From contig NZ_OY729424.1 in NCBI RefSeq assembly GCF_963422335.1, positions 992,001-1,056,000 on the forward strand: 64,000 bases of DNA, given 5' to 3'. Of the stretch, positions 44,673 to 54,254 are shown piece after piece. The number at the start of each line of letters is the position of its first letter. Within the stretch, counting starts at the first letter, position 1. Position numbers and translations under genes: made by a program. The notes beneath the pieces were generated by a model. It did not search any database. It had not been told where the DNA came from and saw nothing but the letters and a program-made list of their open reading frames with translations. This stretch comes from an uncultured Roseateles sp. GTDB lineage: Bacteria > Pseudomonadota > Gammaproteobacteria > Burkholderiales > Burkholderiaceae_C.

Positions 44673-45956
44673 GTGAAAGTCGTCGTCTTGGGTGCGGGCA
44701 TTATCGGTGTGAGCACCGCCTGGTATTTGCTGGAGGCCGGGCATGAGGTCACCGTGGTCGATCGTCAGTCCGAGGCGGCCCACGAAACCAGTTTTGCCAA
44801 CGGCGCACAGATCTCGGTCAGCTTCTGCGAGCCCTGGGCCAATGCCGGCGCACCATTCAAGGTCGCCAAATGGCTGTTGCGCGACGATTCGCCGCTGCTG
44901 TTCCGCCCCAGCCTGGACCCCCAGCAATGGCGCTGGGGCCTGAGCTTTCTGACCCAGTGCACGACGGCCGCCTTCGAGCGCAATGTCGAGGAGCTGGTGA
45001 TGCTGGGCCGCTACAGCCACGAGTCGCTGAAGAGCCTGGTCGCGCAGACCGGCATCGAATACAACCGGCTGGAGCGCGGCATCCTGCACTTCTTCTCCAG
45101 CCAGCATGACTTCGACGCCGGTGCGGCCGGGGCCGAGGTGATGCGCCGCCACGGCGTCGATCGCCGCGTGCTGAACCGCGACGAAGTGCTCAAGGTCGAG
45201 CCGGCGCTGGCCAGCTTCGGCAGCAATATCTTCGGCGGCACCTTCACGCCCAGCGACGAGTCGGGTGACTGCGCCGTCTTCACCCAGGAACTGACCAAGC
45301 GCTGCGTGGCCCGCGGCGCCACCTTTCTGTTCGAGCACGACATCGTGGCGCTGGAGCAGGCCGGTGGCGGCATCAGTGGCGTGCGCATCGCGGCTTCCCG
45401 CACGGGCGCGACCCGCACCCTGCAAGCCGACGCCTTCGTCGCCGCGCTCGGCTCCTACACCGCGCCGCTGCTGCGCACCGTTGGCGAAGACCTGAACATC
45501 TACCCGGCCAAGGGCTATTCGACGACGATGCGGCTCAAGCACCCTGAGCGTGCCAGCGTCGTCAGCCTGCTGGACGACACGCGCAAGATCGCCATCTCGC
45601 GCCTGGGCGACCATGTGCGCATTGCCGGCACGGCCGAGCTGGTGGGCTACGACACGCAGCTGAACAACGCCACCTCGCGGGTGCGCTGCGAGGCCCTGGT
45701 GCGCCGCTACGAGGAGCTGTTCCCCGGCGTGGCCGACACCAGCGAGACCAATTTCTGGACCGGCCTGCGCCCCAGCACGCCGACCAACATCCCCTATATC
45801 GGCCACAGCAAGAAGCACAGCAATCTGTGGATCAATGCCGGCCATGGCACCCTGGGCTGGACCCACGGCGCGGGCTCGGGCCGGGCTTTGGCCGAGTTGA
45901 TGAGTGGCAAGCGTCCGGACACCAAGTTCGCGTTTTACGGGCCTAAGGCGCGCTGA
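44673..45956 (+). CDS. dadA: D-amino-acid dehydrogenase (small subunit)
   Basis: DadA oxidises D-amino acids (notably D-alanine) to keto acids at the inner membrane, passing electrons to quinones. The 427-residue FAD protein has the dinucleotide motif MKVVVLGAGIIGVSTAWYLLEAGHEVTVVD. The DAO-family motifs follow: NGAQISVSFCEPWA early and GLRPSTPTNIPYIG with GHGTLGWTHGAGSG at the end. The start is GTG 44673. It follows the exporter in the same direction. The usual racemase partner dadX is absent here, but an Asp/Glu racemase-type gene lies elsewhere in the window. Confidence 0.93.
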   Translation: MKVVVLGAGIIGVSTAWYLLEAGHEVTVVDRQSEAAHETSFANGAQISVSFCEPWANAGAPFKVAKWLLRDDSPLLFRPSLDPQQWRWGLSFLTQCTTAAFERNVEELVMLGRYSHESLKSLVAQTGIEYNRLERGILHFFSSQHDFDAGAAGAEVMRRHGVDRRVLNRDEVLKVEPALASFGSNIFGGTFTPSDESGDCAVFTQELTKRCVARGATFLFEHDIVALEQAGGGISGVRIAASRTGATRTLQADAFVAALGSYTAPLLRTVGEDLNIYPAKGYSTTMRLKHPERASVVSLLDDTRKIAISRLGDHVRIAGTAELVGYDTQLNNATSRVRCEALVRRYEELFPGVADTSETNFWTGLRPSTPTNIPYIGHSKKHSNLWINAGHGTLGWTHGAGSGRALAELMSGKRPDTKFAFYGPKAR

Positions 45957-46001
45957 TCGCTACAATCCGCGCCCCGCTCCTCATTCCAAGGGGCCTGGCG
46001 C

Positions 46002-47333
46002 ATGCCGGGCTCACCGCCAATGCCCGTGCCCGCTTCCGCTTCCCGTTCGTTCTGCGCCATTGACTTCGGCACCTCCAACTCGGCGATTGCGATTCCGGAC
46101 ACCGGCAAGCGCATGCGCCTGGTGCCGCTGGAGGGCAGCAACACGACGATGCCGACGGCGGTGTTCTATTACGCCGACCTCGAGCATGACGAGGACGGCC
46201 CGGCCCGCGCCTTCGGCCGCGCCGCCGTGGCGGCCTATGTCGAAGGTGCCGAGGGCCGGCTGATGCGCTCGATGAAGAGCATCCTCGGCTCGGGCCTGGT
46301 GGAGCAGAGCACCGATGTCGGCGGCGGGCGGGCGGTCAAGTATTTCGATGTGCTGGCCGGCTATCTGAAGCGTTTGCGTGCCTGCGCCCAGGCCGAGCAT
46401 GCCGAGACGAATCTGCACCAGGTGGTGCTGGGCCGTCCGGTGTTCTTCGTCGACGAAGACCCCGAGCGCGACGCCGCGGCCCAGGTCACGCTGGAGGCTG
46501 CCGCCCGGGCGGTCGGTTTCGACGAGGTGCATTTCCAGTTCGAGCCTATCGCCGCGGCCTTCGACTATGAGCAGCAGGCGCAGACCGAGCAGATCGTGCT
46601 GGTGGCCGACATTGGCGGCGGCACCTCGGACTTTTCGCTGGTGCGCGTGGGCCCGGACCGCATGCACCGGCTGGACCGCCGCGACGACATCCTGGCCAAC
46701 CACGGCGTGCACGTGGCCGGCACCGACTTCGACCGCCGTGTCGAGCTGAGCAGCATCCTGCGCGAATTCGGCTACCAGGCGATGGGCCCCAGCATTGCCG
46801 GTTCGACGCCGCGCGAGGTGCCCAGCGCCGTCTATTTCGACCTCGCCACCTGGCACCTGATCAACACCGTCTACAGCCCGGCGCGGGTGATGGAGCTGCG
46901 CGGCATGAAGGGCTTTTACGGCCAGCCGCGCCACCACCAGCGGCTGATGACGGTGATCACCGAACGCCTGGGTCATGAGCTGGCGGCACGGGCCGAGGAC
47001 GCCAAGATCCAGGTCTCTGGCGGCGGCGACACCGAGATCGATCTGGGCCTGGTCGAGTCCGGCCTGCTGGTGGGGCTGACCGAGACGACGGCGGTGGCCG
47101 CGCTCGAAGCCGACATCCAGCGCATCGTGCAGACCGCCCGCGACACCGTGCGCGAGGCCGGCCTGAAGCCGGAGCAGGTCAATGCGCTGTACCTGACCGG
47201 TGGCTCCACCGGCCTGCGCCTGCTGGCCGACCGCATTGCGGCCGAGTTCAGCCAGGCCCAGGTGGTGCGTGGCGACCGTTTCGCTTCGGTGGCTACCGGG
47301 CTGGCGCTGCACGCTGCCCGGCTCTACGCCTGA
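46002..47333 (+). CDS. Hsp70-family protein (YegD-like)
   Basis: The 443-residue protein has the Hsp70/actin ATPase core: phosphate 1 (AIDFGTSNSAIAI), phosphate 2 (VLVADIGGGTSDFSLVRV) and adenosine motif (LYLTGGSTGLRLL). It lacks the substrate-binding domain and C-terminal lid of DnaK, so it matches the YegD type, whose role is not defined. ATG 46002 (MPGSPPM) and ATG 46020 are both possible. Its end is four bases from the end of the convergent YecA-family gene. Confidence 0.9.
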   Translation: MPGSPPMPVPASASRSFCAIDFGTSNSAIAIPDTGKRMRLVPLEGSNTTMPTAVFYYADLEHDEDGPARAFGRAAVAAYVEGAEGRLMRSMKSILGSGLVEQSTDVGGGRAVKYFDVLAGYLKRLRACAQAEHAETNLHQVVLGRPVFFVDEDPERDAAAQVTLEAAARAVGFDEVHFQFEPIAAAFDYEQQAQTEQIVLVADIGGGTSDFSLVRVGPDRMHRLDRRDDILANHGVHVAGTDFDRRVELSSILREFGYQAMGPSIAGSTPREVPSAVYFDLATWHLINTVYSPARVMELRGMKGFYGQPRHHQRLMTVITERLGHELAARAEDAKIQVSGGGDTEIDLGLVESGLLVGLTETTAVAALEADIQRIVQTARDTVREAGLKPEQVNALYLTGGSTGLRLLADRIAAEFSQAQVVRGDRFASVATGLALHAARLYA

Positions 47334-47337
47334 TTGA

Positions 47338-48078
47338 TCAGCGTTTGCGCGGGCCGGCGCCGGTCGGTGGCACCTGCTTGCGGGCGATGCGCCGCGGCAC
47401 CTCGGCCACCGGCTTGGGCTGGGGCCGCGAGATATCGGCCAGCTGCAGGCAGCTGCGGACCAGGCCCTCGACGGCCTCGCTGAGGTCCTCGGGCGGCTCC
47501 AGGGTCTCGATCTCGGCCAGCAACGCGTCGGCGTCTTCCAGATCGTCGGCATCCAGGTGCATGTAAATCGTCGCCAGCGGCTCCAGCAGGTCGGCGGCCG
47601 ACAAGCCCATCAGCGCGGTGAACATATCGGCGCCCAACGCGAAGCCGGCCACCCAGGGGAACACCGTCTCGGACGGCGTGGCCTCGTCGTCCATCTCGAA
47701 CACCCAGGGGTCGAACCACTGGCGCTCGGTGATCGCCGCCTTCAGCTCCTGATGGCGGCGCAGCACCAGCGCATGCAGGGCCTCGGGCTTGTAGCGCGGA
47801 GGCAGGGGCCGGGCCTCGATGTCGGTGACATAGGGCAGCCACTGGGCGGGCAGGAGCGGGATGGGCTGCAGGAGTACGGCGCAGAGATAGCCATCCAGCA
47901 TGCTGACGTCCAGGGGCTCCAGCGGGGCCGGCACCTTGTCCAGCAGTTGTTCCAGCGCCACGATATCGTCCTCGCCCATCGGCGCCGAGGGAGCGGCGGG
48001 GGGGCGTTTGGGCGCTGCGGCGGGGCTGCGAGGCGGGGTTTTGGCGGGTGGGCGGTGCGGGGGCTTGGCGGAATTCAT
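47338..48078 (-). CDS. YecA/UPF0149-family protein without SEC-C tail
   Basis: The 246-residue protein has the same core as the protein at 40660 (DKVPAPLEPLDVSMLDGYLCAVLLQP ... VFPWVAGFALGAD). The C-terminal zinc motif is missing, replaced by a basic tail (RIARKQVPPTGAGPRKR). The N-terminus is a Pro/Ala-rich low-complexity region (about 1-35). ATG 48078 was chosen; a TTG at 48153 would add 25 residues. The two paralogues 7 kb apart probably diverged in binding partners. Upstream lies a candidate small-RNA region. Confidence 0.85.
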   Translation of the reverse strand: MNSAKPPHRPPAKTPPRSPAAAPKRPPAAPSAPMGEDDIVALEQLLDKVPAPLEPLDVSMLDGYLCAVLLQPIPLLPAQWLPYVTDIEARPLPPRYKPEALHALVLRRHQELKAAITERQWFDPWVFEMDDEATPSETVFPWVAGFALGADMFTALMGLSAADLLEPLATIYMHLDADDLEDADALLAEIETLEPPEDLSEAVEGLVRSCLQLADISRPQPKPVAEVPRRIARKQVPPTGAGPRKR

Positions 48079-48200
48079 GCCCGATTGTGACCCGGAGTCC
48101 GCGCCGAGACCACCGGGCAGCGGCAGATCCGTCGGCGCTTGGCCGGCGGTCAAATTTGCAGAACCGGCAGAAAGTCAAGATCAACCAGGACTTCATAGTT

Positions 48201-48333
48201 AGGGATGGTCCGGGTGAACCCTGATCCCTACAGTTCGAACCCTGCCTGGCGATTTTTGCCATGCTCCGTTCCCAACGACGTCCTTCCAAGGACTTGTACA
48301 CGCCCATCCGGTTTGCCGGGTGGGCGTTTTTTT
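48201..48333 (+). ncRNA. Candidate small RNA or leader ending in a strong terminator
   Basis: Between two divergent genes a strong plus-strand terminator occurs. Arms CGCCCATCCGG (48301-48311) and CCGGGTGGGCG (48316-48326, one G-T pair), a TTTG loop and seven T's (48327-48333) form it. No reading frame ends there. Upstream are smaller hairpins: AGGGAT (48201-48206) with ATCCCT (48224-48229), CGTT/AACG near 48267-48277, and GTCCT/AGGAC at 48280-48293. A terminator with no upstream gene implies a short transcript. No convincing promoter was found, so the 5' end is a guess. It could also be the leader of the PfpI-type gene. Confidence 0.5.
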
Positions 48334-48460
48334 ATGTGCGCTCGGTGCCGGTATGCCGACAACCTGCCGGGCCCGGGCCATGGTCAATGTATCCATGACA
48401 ATTATTTGATTGCATTGATTGCCCTGTCTACGATGTCGCCTCGCCACAGAACACGACATC

Positions 48461-49078
48461 ATGCACATCGCCATCCTCACCTTCGAGGGCTTCAACGAGC
48501 TCGACTCCTTGATCGCCCTGGCCATCCTCAACCGCGTCAAGAAGCCCGGTTGGCGCGTCTCCATCGCCAGCCCGACGGTCAGGGTACGCTCGATGAATGG
48601 CTTGGTGCTGGAGGCGCAGGCCTCGCTGCAGGACGCCTGCGAGGCCGATGCGGTGATCGTCGGCAGCGGCATGCAGACCCGGGAGGTGGTCGCCGACGCC
48701 GCCTTGATGGCCCAGCTCAAGCTGGACCCGACGCGGCAGTTGCTGGGTGCCCAATGCTCCGGCACGCTGGTGCTGGCCAAGCTGGGCTTGCTGAATGCGG
48801 TGCCGGCCTGTACCGACCTGACCACCAAGCCCTGGGTCGAGGCGGCTGGCGTGAGCACGCTCAACCAGCCCTTCGTGGCCAATGGCAACGTTGCCACCGC
48901 AGGCGGCTGCCTGGCCTCGCAGTACCTGGCGATCTGGCTGATCGCCAGGCTGGAGGGGCTGGATGCCGCCATCAGCGCCATCCACTATGTCGCCCCTGTG
49001 GGCGAAAAGGAGGAGTACGTGGAGCGGGCGCTAGCGAACATCAAACCGTATCTGGACGGGCCGGACGCGATGGCGTGA
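48461..49078 (+). CDS. DJ-1/PfpI-family protein
   Basis: The 205-residue protein has the DJ-1/PfpI fold: HIAILTFEGFNELDSLIALAIL, then ADAVIVGSG, and the nucleophile elbow GAQCSGTLVLAKLG. It also has a conserved TAGGCLASQYLAIWL helix. Members include proteases, chaperones, glyoxalases and amidotransferase-like regulators; this one resembles the ThiJ/AraC-associated type without the HTH. Start ATG 48461 has no strong ribosome site, but the upstream frame lacks conserved features. The last 38 bp overlap the end of the convergent LysR gene. Confidence 0.9.
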   Translation: MHIAILTFEGFNELDSLIALAILNRVKKPGWRVSIASPTVRVRSMNGLVLEAQASLQDACEADAVIVGSGMQTREVVADAALMAQLKLDPTRQLLGAQCSGTLVLAKLGLLNAVPACTDLTTKPWVEAAGVSTLNQPFVANGNVATAGGCLASQYLAIWLIARLEGLDAAISAIHYVAPVGEKEEYVERALANIKPYLDGPDAMA

Positions 49079-50030
49079 GCGGCGCGGCTGTGGCCTCGAA
49101 TCCACCCTGCAGCGCCTGGCGCAAATGCTCGACCAGCAGCCGCACCGGCCGGGGCGTGGTGCTGCTCCAGGGGTGGATGGCATAAATGCTGTCGCCGAAC
49201 ACGCCCACCGGTCGCCAATCGGGCAGCAACTCGCGCAGGCGGCCGGCGCGCTGGGCGGCGGCGGCGCTGAAGTCGGGCAGCAGGGCCAGGCCCAGGCCGG
49301 CCAGGGCGGCGTCACGCAGCACCTCGCTGTTGCCGGCGCGCAGGGGGCCGCTGACGCTGACGCGATGGCGTTCGGCGTCCATCCCTTCGGCCACCGGGCC
49401 CTGGCGCTCGAACAGCCAGGACACCGGTCCGGGCCGCAGATAGGTCAGGCAGGCGTGTTCGGCCAGCTCGGACGGATGCTGGGGCAGGCCGCAGCGTTTC
49501 ACATAGGCATTGCTGGCCAGCAGCAGGGTGCGCGAACCGCAGAGCTTGAAGGCGACATGGCTTTCCGGCGGCGTGCTGGTGTGGCGTATCGCCAGATCGA
49601 AGCCCTCCTGGGCCAGCGGCATGATGCGGTCGCTGAGGTCCAGCTCGATGCGCACCTCGGGGTATTGGCGGAAAAAGCCCTCCAGCTGCGGTGCCACGTG
49701 CTGGCGACCCAGCGCCACCGGGGCGGTGACGCGCAAGAGCCCGCGCGGCTGGCCGGCGGCGTCGCGGGCCTGGGCCAGGCTGCGGGCGATCTGGGCGAAG
49801 CTGTCGGCGCTGTCGTCGACCAGGCGCTGACCGGCATCGGTCAGGCGCACCGAGCGGGTGGTGCGTTGCACCAGGGTCTGGCCTATCGATCGTTCCAGCT
49901 CGCTGATGCGTTGGCTGATGGCCGCTTTCGACAGGCCCAGGCGCTGCGCCGCCTTGGTGAAGCTGCCCAGCTGGGCGATCACGGTCAGCGCGTGCAGCTG
50001 GCTCCAGAGCAGGTCGTTGCGGTTTTCCAT
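49041..50030 (-). CDS. LysR-family regulator, divergent from mmsA
   Basis: The 329-residue protein has a LysR HTH (LHALTVIAQLGSFTKAAQRLGLSKAAISQRISELE) and a standard effector domain (RGLLRVTAPVALGRQHVAPQL ... FDLAIRHTSTPPESH). It is of the CrgA/DsdC-like group. A perfect 8-bp dyad with an 8-bp spacer covers its own start codon, which strongly suggests autoregulation and control of the divergent mmsA gene 89 bp away. The C-terminus extends about 20 residues past the usual end and overlaps the PfpI-type gene. Confidence 0.92.
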   Translation of the reverse strand: MENRNDLLWSQLHALTVIAQLGSFTKAAQRLGLSKAAISQRISELERSIGQTLVQRTTRSVRLTDAGQRLVDDSADSFAQIARSLAQARDAAGQPRGLLRVTAPVALGRQHVAPQLEGFFRQYPEVRIELDLSDRIMPLAQEGFDLAIRHTSTPPESHVAFKLCGSRTLLLASNAYVKRCGLPQHPSELAEHACLTYLRPGPVSWLFERQGPVAEGMDAERHRVSVSGPLRAGNSEVLRDAALAGLGLALLPDFSAAAAQRAGRLRELLPDWRPVGVFGDSIYAIHPWSSTTPRPVRLLVEHLRQALQGGFEATAAPLTPSRPARPDTV

Positions 50031-50051
50031 TGTTCACATTGTCGAACAATG
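50028..50051. promoter_or_regulatory. Perfect inverted repeat, probable LysR operator
   Basis: CATTGTTC (50028-50035) and GAACAATG (50044-50051) are exact complements around eight bases. The repeat lies over the LysR start codon and upstream of mmsA, the usual place for a LysR autoregulatory site. Confidence 0.75.
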
Positions 50052-50118
50052 TGGTGGGCGAAAGTGGATTGGCAAGCAGCGCCATGCGGCCTAGACTGAA
50101 TTTTTACCGGAGACACAC

Positions 50119-51639
<1,521 letters not shown>

Positions 51640-51655
51640 CACCCGGTAGGCGTCG

Positions 51656-51682
51656 GCGGGGTTGTTCCTCGAACAACCCCGC
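51656..51682. repeat. Perfect 12-bp hairpin downstream of mmsA
   Basis: GCGGGGTTGTTC (51656-51667) and GAACAACCCCGC (51671-51682) pair exactly with a CTC loop. No T-run follows. The arms contain TTGTTC/GAACAA, the same half-sites as the operator at 50028, but the spacing differs. A second terminator follows 50 bases later. Confidence 0.7.
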
Positions 51683-51730
51683 ACTCTCGGGTGTTCAGGG
51701 TAAGCCCTTGGTGGTAAGGTCTGTTGACAC

Positions 51731-51755
51731 GCAGCGCATCCGCTGCTGTTTTTTT
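51731..51755 (+). terminator. Rho-independent terminator after mmsA
   Basis: GCAGCG (51731-51736) and CGCTGC (51741-51746) pair around CATC and are followed by TG and seven T's. It ends 20 bases before the next gene's start, so it separates mmsA from the GGDEF gene. Confidence 0.8.
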
Positions 51756-51774
51756 CAGGCTGCCCCTATCCGAG

Positions 51775-53424
51775 ATGTTCGACTCAAGCCCTGAATCCGC
51801 CCCCGAGCTGACCAGCGCACAGCTGGAAGAGCTGTTGCGCCAGGCACGCCAGGCGCGCGAGGCGTTGCAGCTGCCGCAGGGGCTGGCCCTGGCCCATCAG
51901 GTCTGGGTGGCGGCCGACGACCAGGGCTATCTGTCGGAGCAGATCGAGGCCGGCTATCTGCGCGTGTTTTTCCTGGTGCGCCAGGGCGCGCTGGCCGAGA
52001 TGCTGCGGGCCGGCGAGGAAGTCACGGCCCTGATGCGCGAGCAGGGGCCCAGCGAGCAGCTCTGCGAAGTGCTGCGCTGGATGACCTTGAGCAGCTTCGA
52101 ATCCGGCGACTTCGAGCCCGCGATGCGCTTTGCCCATGAGGGCTGCTCGGTTGCCCAGCGCCTGGGCAACACGCGGCAGATTGCGCTGTCGCTGAACGCG
52201 CTGGCGGCGGTGTTCGAACGGATGGGCGACCCCTGGCAGGCCGAGCGCCTGATGGGCGAGGCGGCGGCCCTGGTGCGCGAGGGCGATTACGCCTTCGAGC
52301 GCATGATTTCGCTGAACAATCTCTGCGCCGTGACGCTGGGCGCCTACTACCTGCTGCAGGACGGCGAACGCTTTGATCTGGCCCGGCAGGCGCTGCAGCG
52401 TGGCAAGCAGTACGCGACCGAGGCCTTTGCGCTGGCTCAGGCGGCGGGTGACCCGTTTTCCCATGTGCTGACGGCCGGCAATCTGGGCGAGGTGGGCCTG
52501 CAGCTGGGCGATCTCGACGCGGCCGAGGCGCTGCTGCGGCCGGCGCTGGAGCAGGCCCAGGAGCATGGCCTGCAAGCCCATGTGCTGCGCCTGCGCTGCG
52601 TGCTGGCCGATCTGGCGCTGACGCGCGGGCAGGCCGAACAAGCCCATCAGGAGGTCAGCGGCCTGCTCGAGAATCTGAACGAGATGGCCTCGGTGCCGAC
52701 GCGGCTGCGCGTGCACAAGCTGATGCACCGCAGCAGCAAGGCGCTGGGCTTGACGGCCGAGGCGCTGGAGCATCTGGAGGCACTGCACAAGATCGAGCGG
52801 CGCAGCACCACGGTGCAACTGGAGGCGCAGTCGCGCTTCTTCGTCACCCGGCTGGAGGCCGAACAGGCACGGCTGCAGGCCGAGCAGGCGGCTTCGTTTT
52901 CGCCACTCGGCGGGCCGGCCGCGCCGGTCGCTGCCGGACCGGACAATATCGATCCCCTCACCGGCCTGCGCAACCGCCGCCATCTGGAGTCGGTGATGCC
53001 CGGCCTGATGCTGACCGCCGAGGCCAAGAGCGCCTCGCTGACCCTGGCCCTGATCGACGTCGATCACCTCAAACACGTCAACACCGAGTTCGGCTATGCC
53101 GCCGGCGACCAGGTCCTGCAGCGCCTGGCCGACATGCTGCGCGACAACACCCGCGGCTCCGACATCCTGGTGCGCATGGACGGCGAGGAGTTTCTGGTCG
53201 TCTTTCCCGACACCGTGGCCGACCGTGCCTTCGAGGTCTGCGAACGTTTACGCGAGCATGTCGAGCTGCACCCCTGGAACGAAGTCGCGCCGGGCCTGCA
53301 TGTCACGCTCAGCATAGGCCTGGCCAGCGCGCCGCCCTATGGCACCGACCTGCTGGCCGGCCGGGCGCAGAACGCCATGTACCGGGCCAAGCATCTGGGC
53401 ATGAACCGGGTGGCCTTAGCCTGA
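51775..53424 (+). CDS. TPR-GGDEF diguanylate-cyclase-type protein
   Basis: The 549-residue soluble protein has an N-terminal array of TPR-like helical repeats (about 15-350) and a C-terminal GGDEF domain (about 385-549, starting DPLTGLRNRRHLE). The active-site loop is RMDGEEF, that is D-G-E-E-F in place of G-G-D/E-E-F, so the first Gly is Asp. The inhibitory I-site RxxD is present (RGSD, five residues before the loop). Known active variants tolerate Ala or Ser at that Gly; Asp is uncommon, so synthesis of cyclic di-GMP is possible but unproven. No signal peptide; it acts in the cytoplasm. A hairpin repeat follows the stop. Confidence 0.88.
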   Translation: MFDSSPESAPELTSAQLEELLRQARQAREALQLPQGLALAHQVWVAADDQGYLSEQIEAGYLRVFFLVRQGALAEMLRAGEEVTALMREQGPSEQLCEVLRWMTLSSFESGDFEPAMRFAHEGCSVAQRLGNTRQIALSLNALAAVFERMGDPWQAERLMGEAAALVREGDYAFERMISLNNLCAVTLGAYYLLQDGERFDLARQALQRGKQYATEAFALAQAAGDPFSHVLTAGNLGEVGLQLGDLDAAEALLRPALEQAQEHGLQAHVLRLRCVLADLALTRGQAEQAHQEVSGLLENLNEMASVPTRLRVHKLMHRSSKALGLTAEALEHLEALHKIERRSTTVQLEAQSRFFVTRLEAEQARLQAEQAASFSPLGGPAAPVAAGPDNIDPLTGLRNRRHLESVMPGLMLTAEAKSASLTLALIDVDHLKHVNTEFGYAAGDQVLQRLADMLRDNTRGSDILVRMDGEEFLVVFPDTVADRAFEVCERLREHVELHPWNEVAPGLHVTLSIGLASAPPYGTDLLAGRAQNAMYRAKHLGMNRVALA

Positions 53425-53429
53425 ATACC

Positions 53430-53494
53430 TTGTGGGTCAGACCTTGAGACCTGTGCGCAGCGCAGCCGAGAGTTCTGACCCCAACTGATTGGGT
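53430..53494 (-). repeat. Dispersed hairpin repeat, copy 4 (reverse orientation)
   Basis: Reads as the reverse complement of copies 1-3. Arms GGGTCAGA (53434-53441) and TCTGACCC (53474-53481) pair perfectly. The interior is very similar to copy 2 (CTCGGCTGCGCTGCGCAC against TTCGGCCGCGCTGCACGC). It lies in the gap between two same-direction genes. Confidence 0.85.
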
Positions 53495-53504
53495 GTTTGT
53501 CTCC

Positions 53505-54254
53505 ATGCTGCCAAAAATTGCTTTGATTACCGGCGCTGGCCGTGGCATCGGCGCCGCGACGGCGCTGCTCTGTGCCGAGCGGGGCTATGACCTGGCGCTG
53601 AACTACGCCCGCGATGAAGTGAGTGCGCTGGCGCTGGCCGAGCAGATTCGGGCGATGGGCCGGCGCGCCCTGCTGGTGCAGGCCGATGTGTCGCAAGAGG
53701 CCGAGGTGCTGCGCATGTTTGCCGCCATCGATGCCGGGCTGGGCCCGCTGACGGCCCTGGTCAACAACGCCGGCATCGTCGCCCCCGGTGCGCGGCTCGA
53801 GCAGATGACGGCCGAACGCATGCGCCGCGTGTTCGAGGTCAATGTGCTGGGCAGTTTGCTGTGTGCCCGCGAGGCGGTGCGGCGGATGGGCCGATCAAAT
53901 GGCGGCAACGGTGGCGCCATCGTCAATGTCTCGTCGCGCGCGGCCCAGCTGGGCTCGCCGGGCGTGTATGTGGACTACGCCGCCAGCAAGGGCGCGATCG
54001 ACACTTTCACCGTCGGCCTGGCGCGCGAGGTGGCCGGGGACGGCATACGCGTGAATGGCGTGCGGCCGGGCATTATCGATACCGAGATCCATGCCGGTGG
54101 CGGTCTCGGCGCCCAGCTGCCCGGCGTCGTTGCCGGCCTGCCGATGGCGCGCATGGGCACGGCGCAGGAGATTGCCCAGGCCATCGTCTGGCTGCTGTCC
54201 GATGCGGCCAGCTACACGACCGGGGCGCTGCTGGACGTCAGTGGCGGACGTTAA
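53505..54254 (+). CDS. SDR-family oxidoreductase (FabG-like)
   Basis: The 249-residue protein is a classical SDR: TGAGRGIGAA cofactor motif (10-19), NNAGIVAP, catalytic Ser in VNVSSRAA and the YAASKGA active-site Tyr/Lys. RPGIIDTEIH follows. The cofactor loop (NYARDE) leaves NAD or NADP preference open. ATG 53505 is downstream of the repeat copy. Its TAA stop overlaps the stop of the convergent rlpA-like gene. Substrate unknown. Confidence 0.93.
   Translation: MLPKIALITGAGRGIGAATALLCAERGYDLALNYARDEVSALALAEQIRAMGRRALLVQADVSQEAEVLRMFAAIDAGLGPLTALVNNAGIVAPGARLEQMTAERMRRVFEVNVLGSLLCAREAVRRMGRSNGGNGGAIVNVSSRAAQLGSPGVYVDYAASKGAIDTFTVGLAREVAGDGIRVNGVRPGIIDTEIHAGGGLGAQLPGVVAGLPMARMGTAQEIAQAIVWLLSDAASYTTGALLDVSGGR

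Noticed and set aside
48231..48260. tRNA-like T-loop (GTTCGAAC)
   Set aside because: There is no matching acceptor stem, D arm or anticodon arm nearby, so this is not a tRNA.
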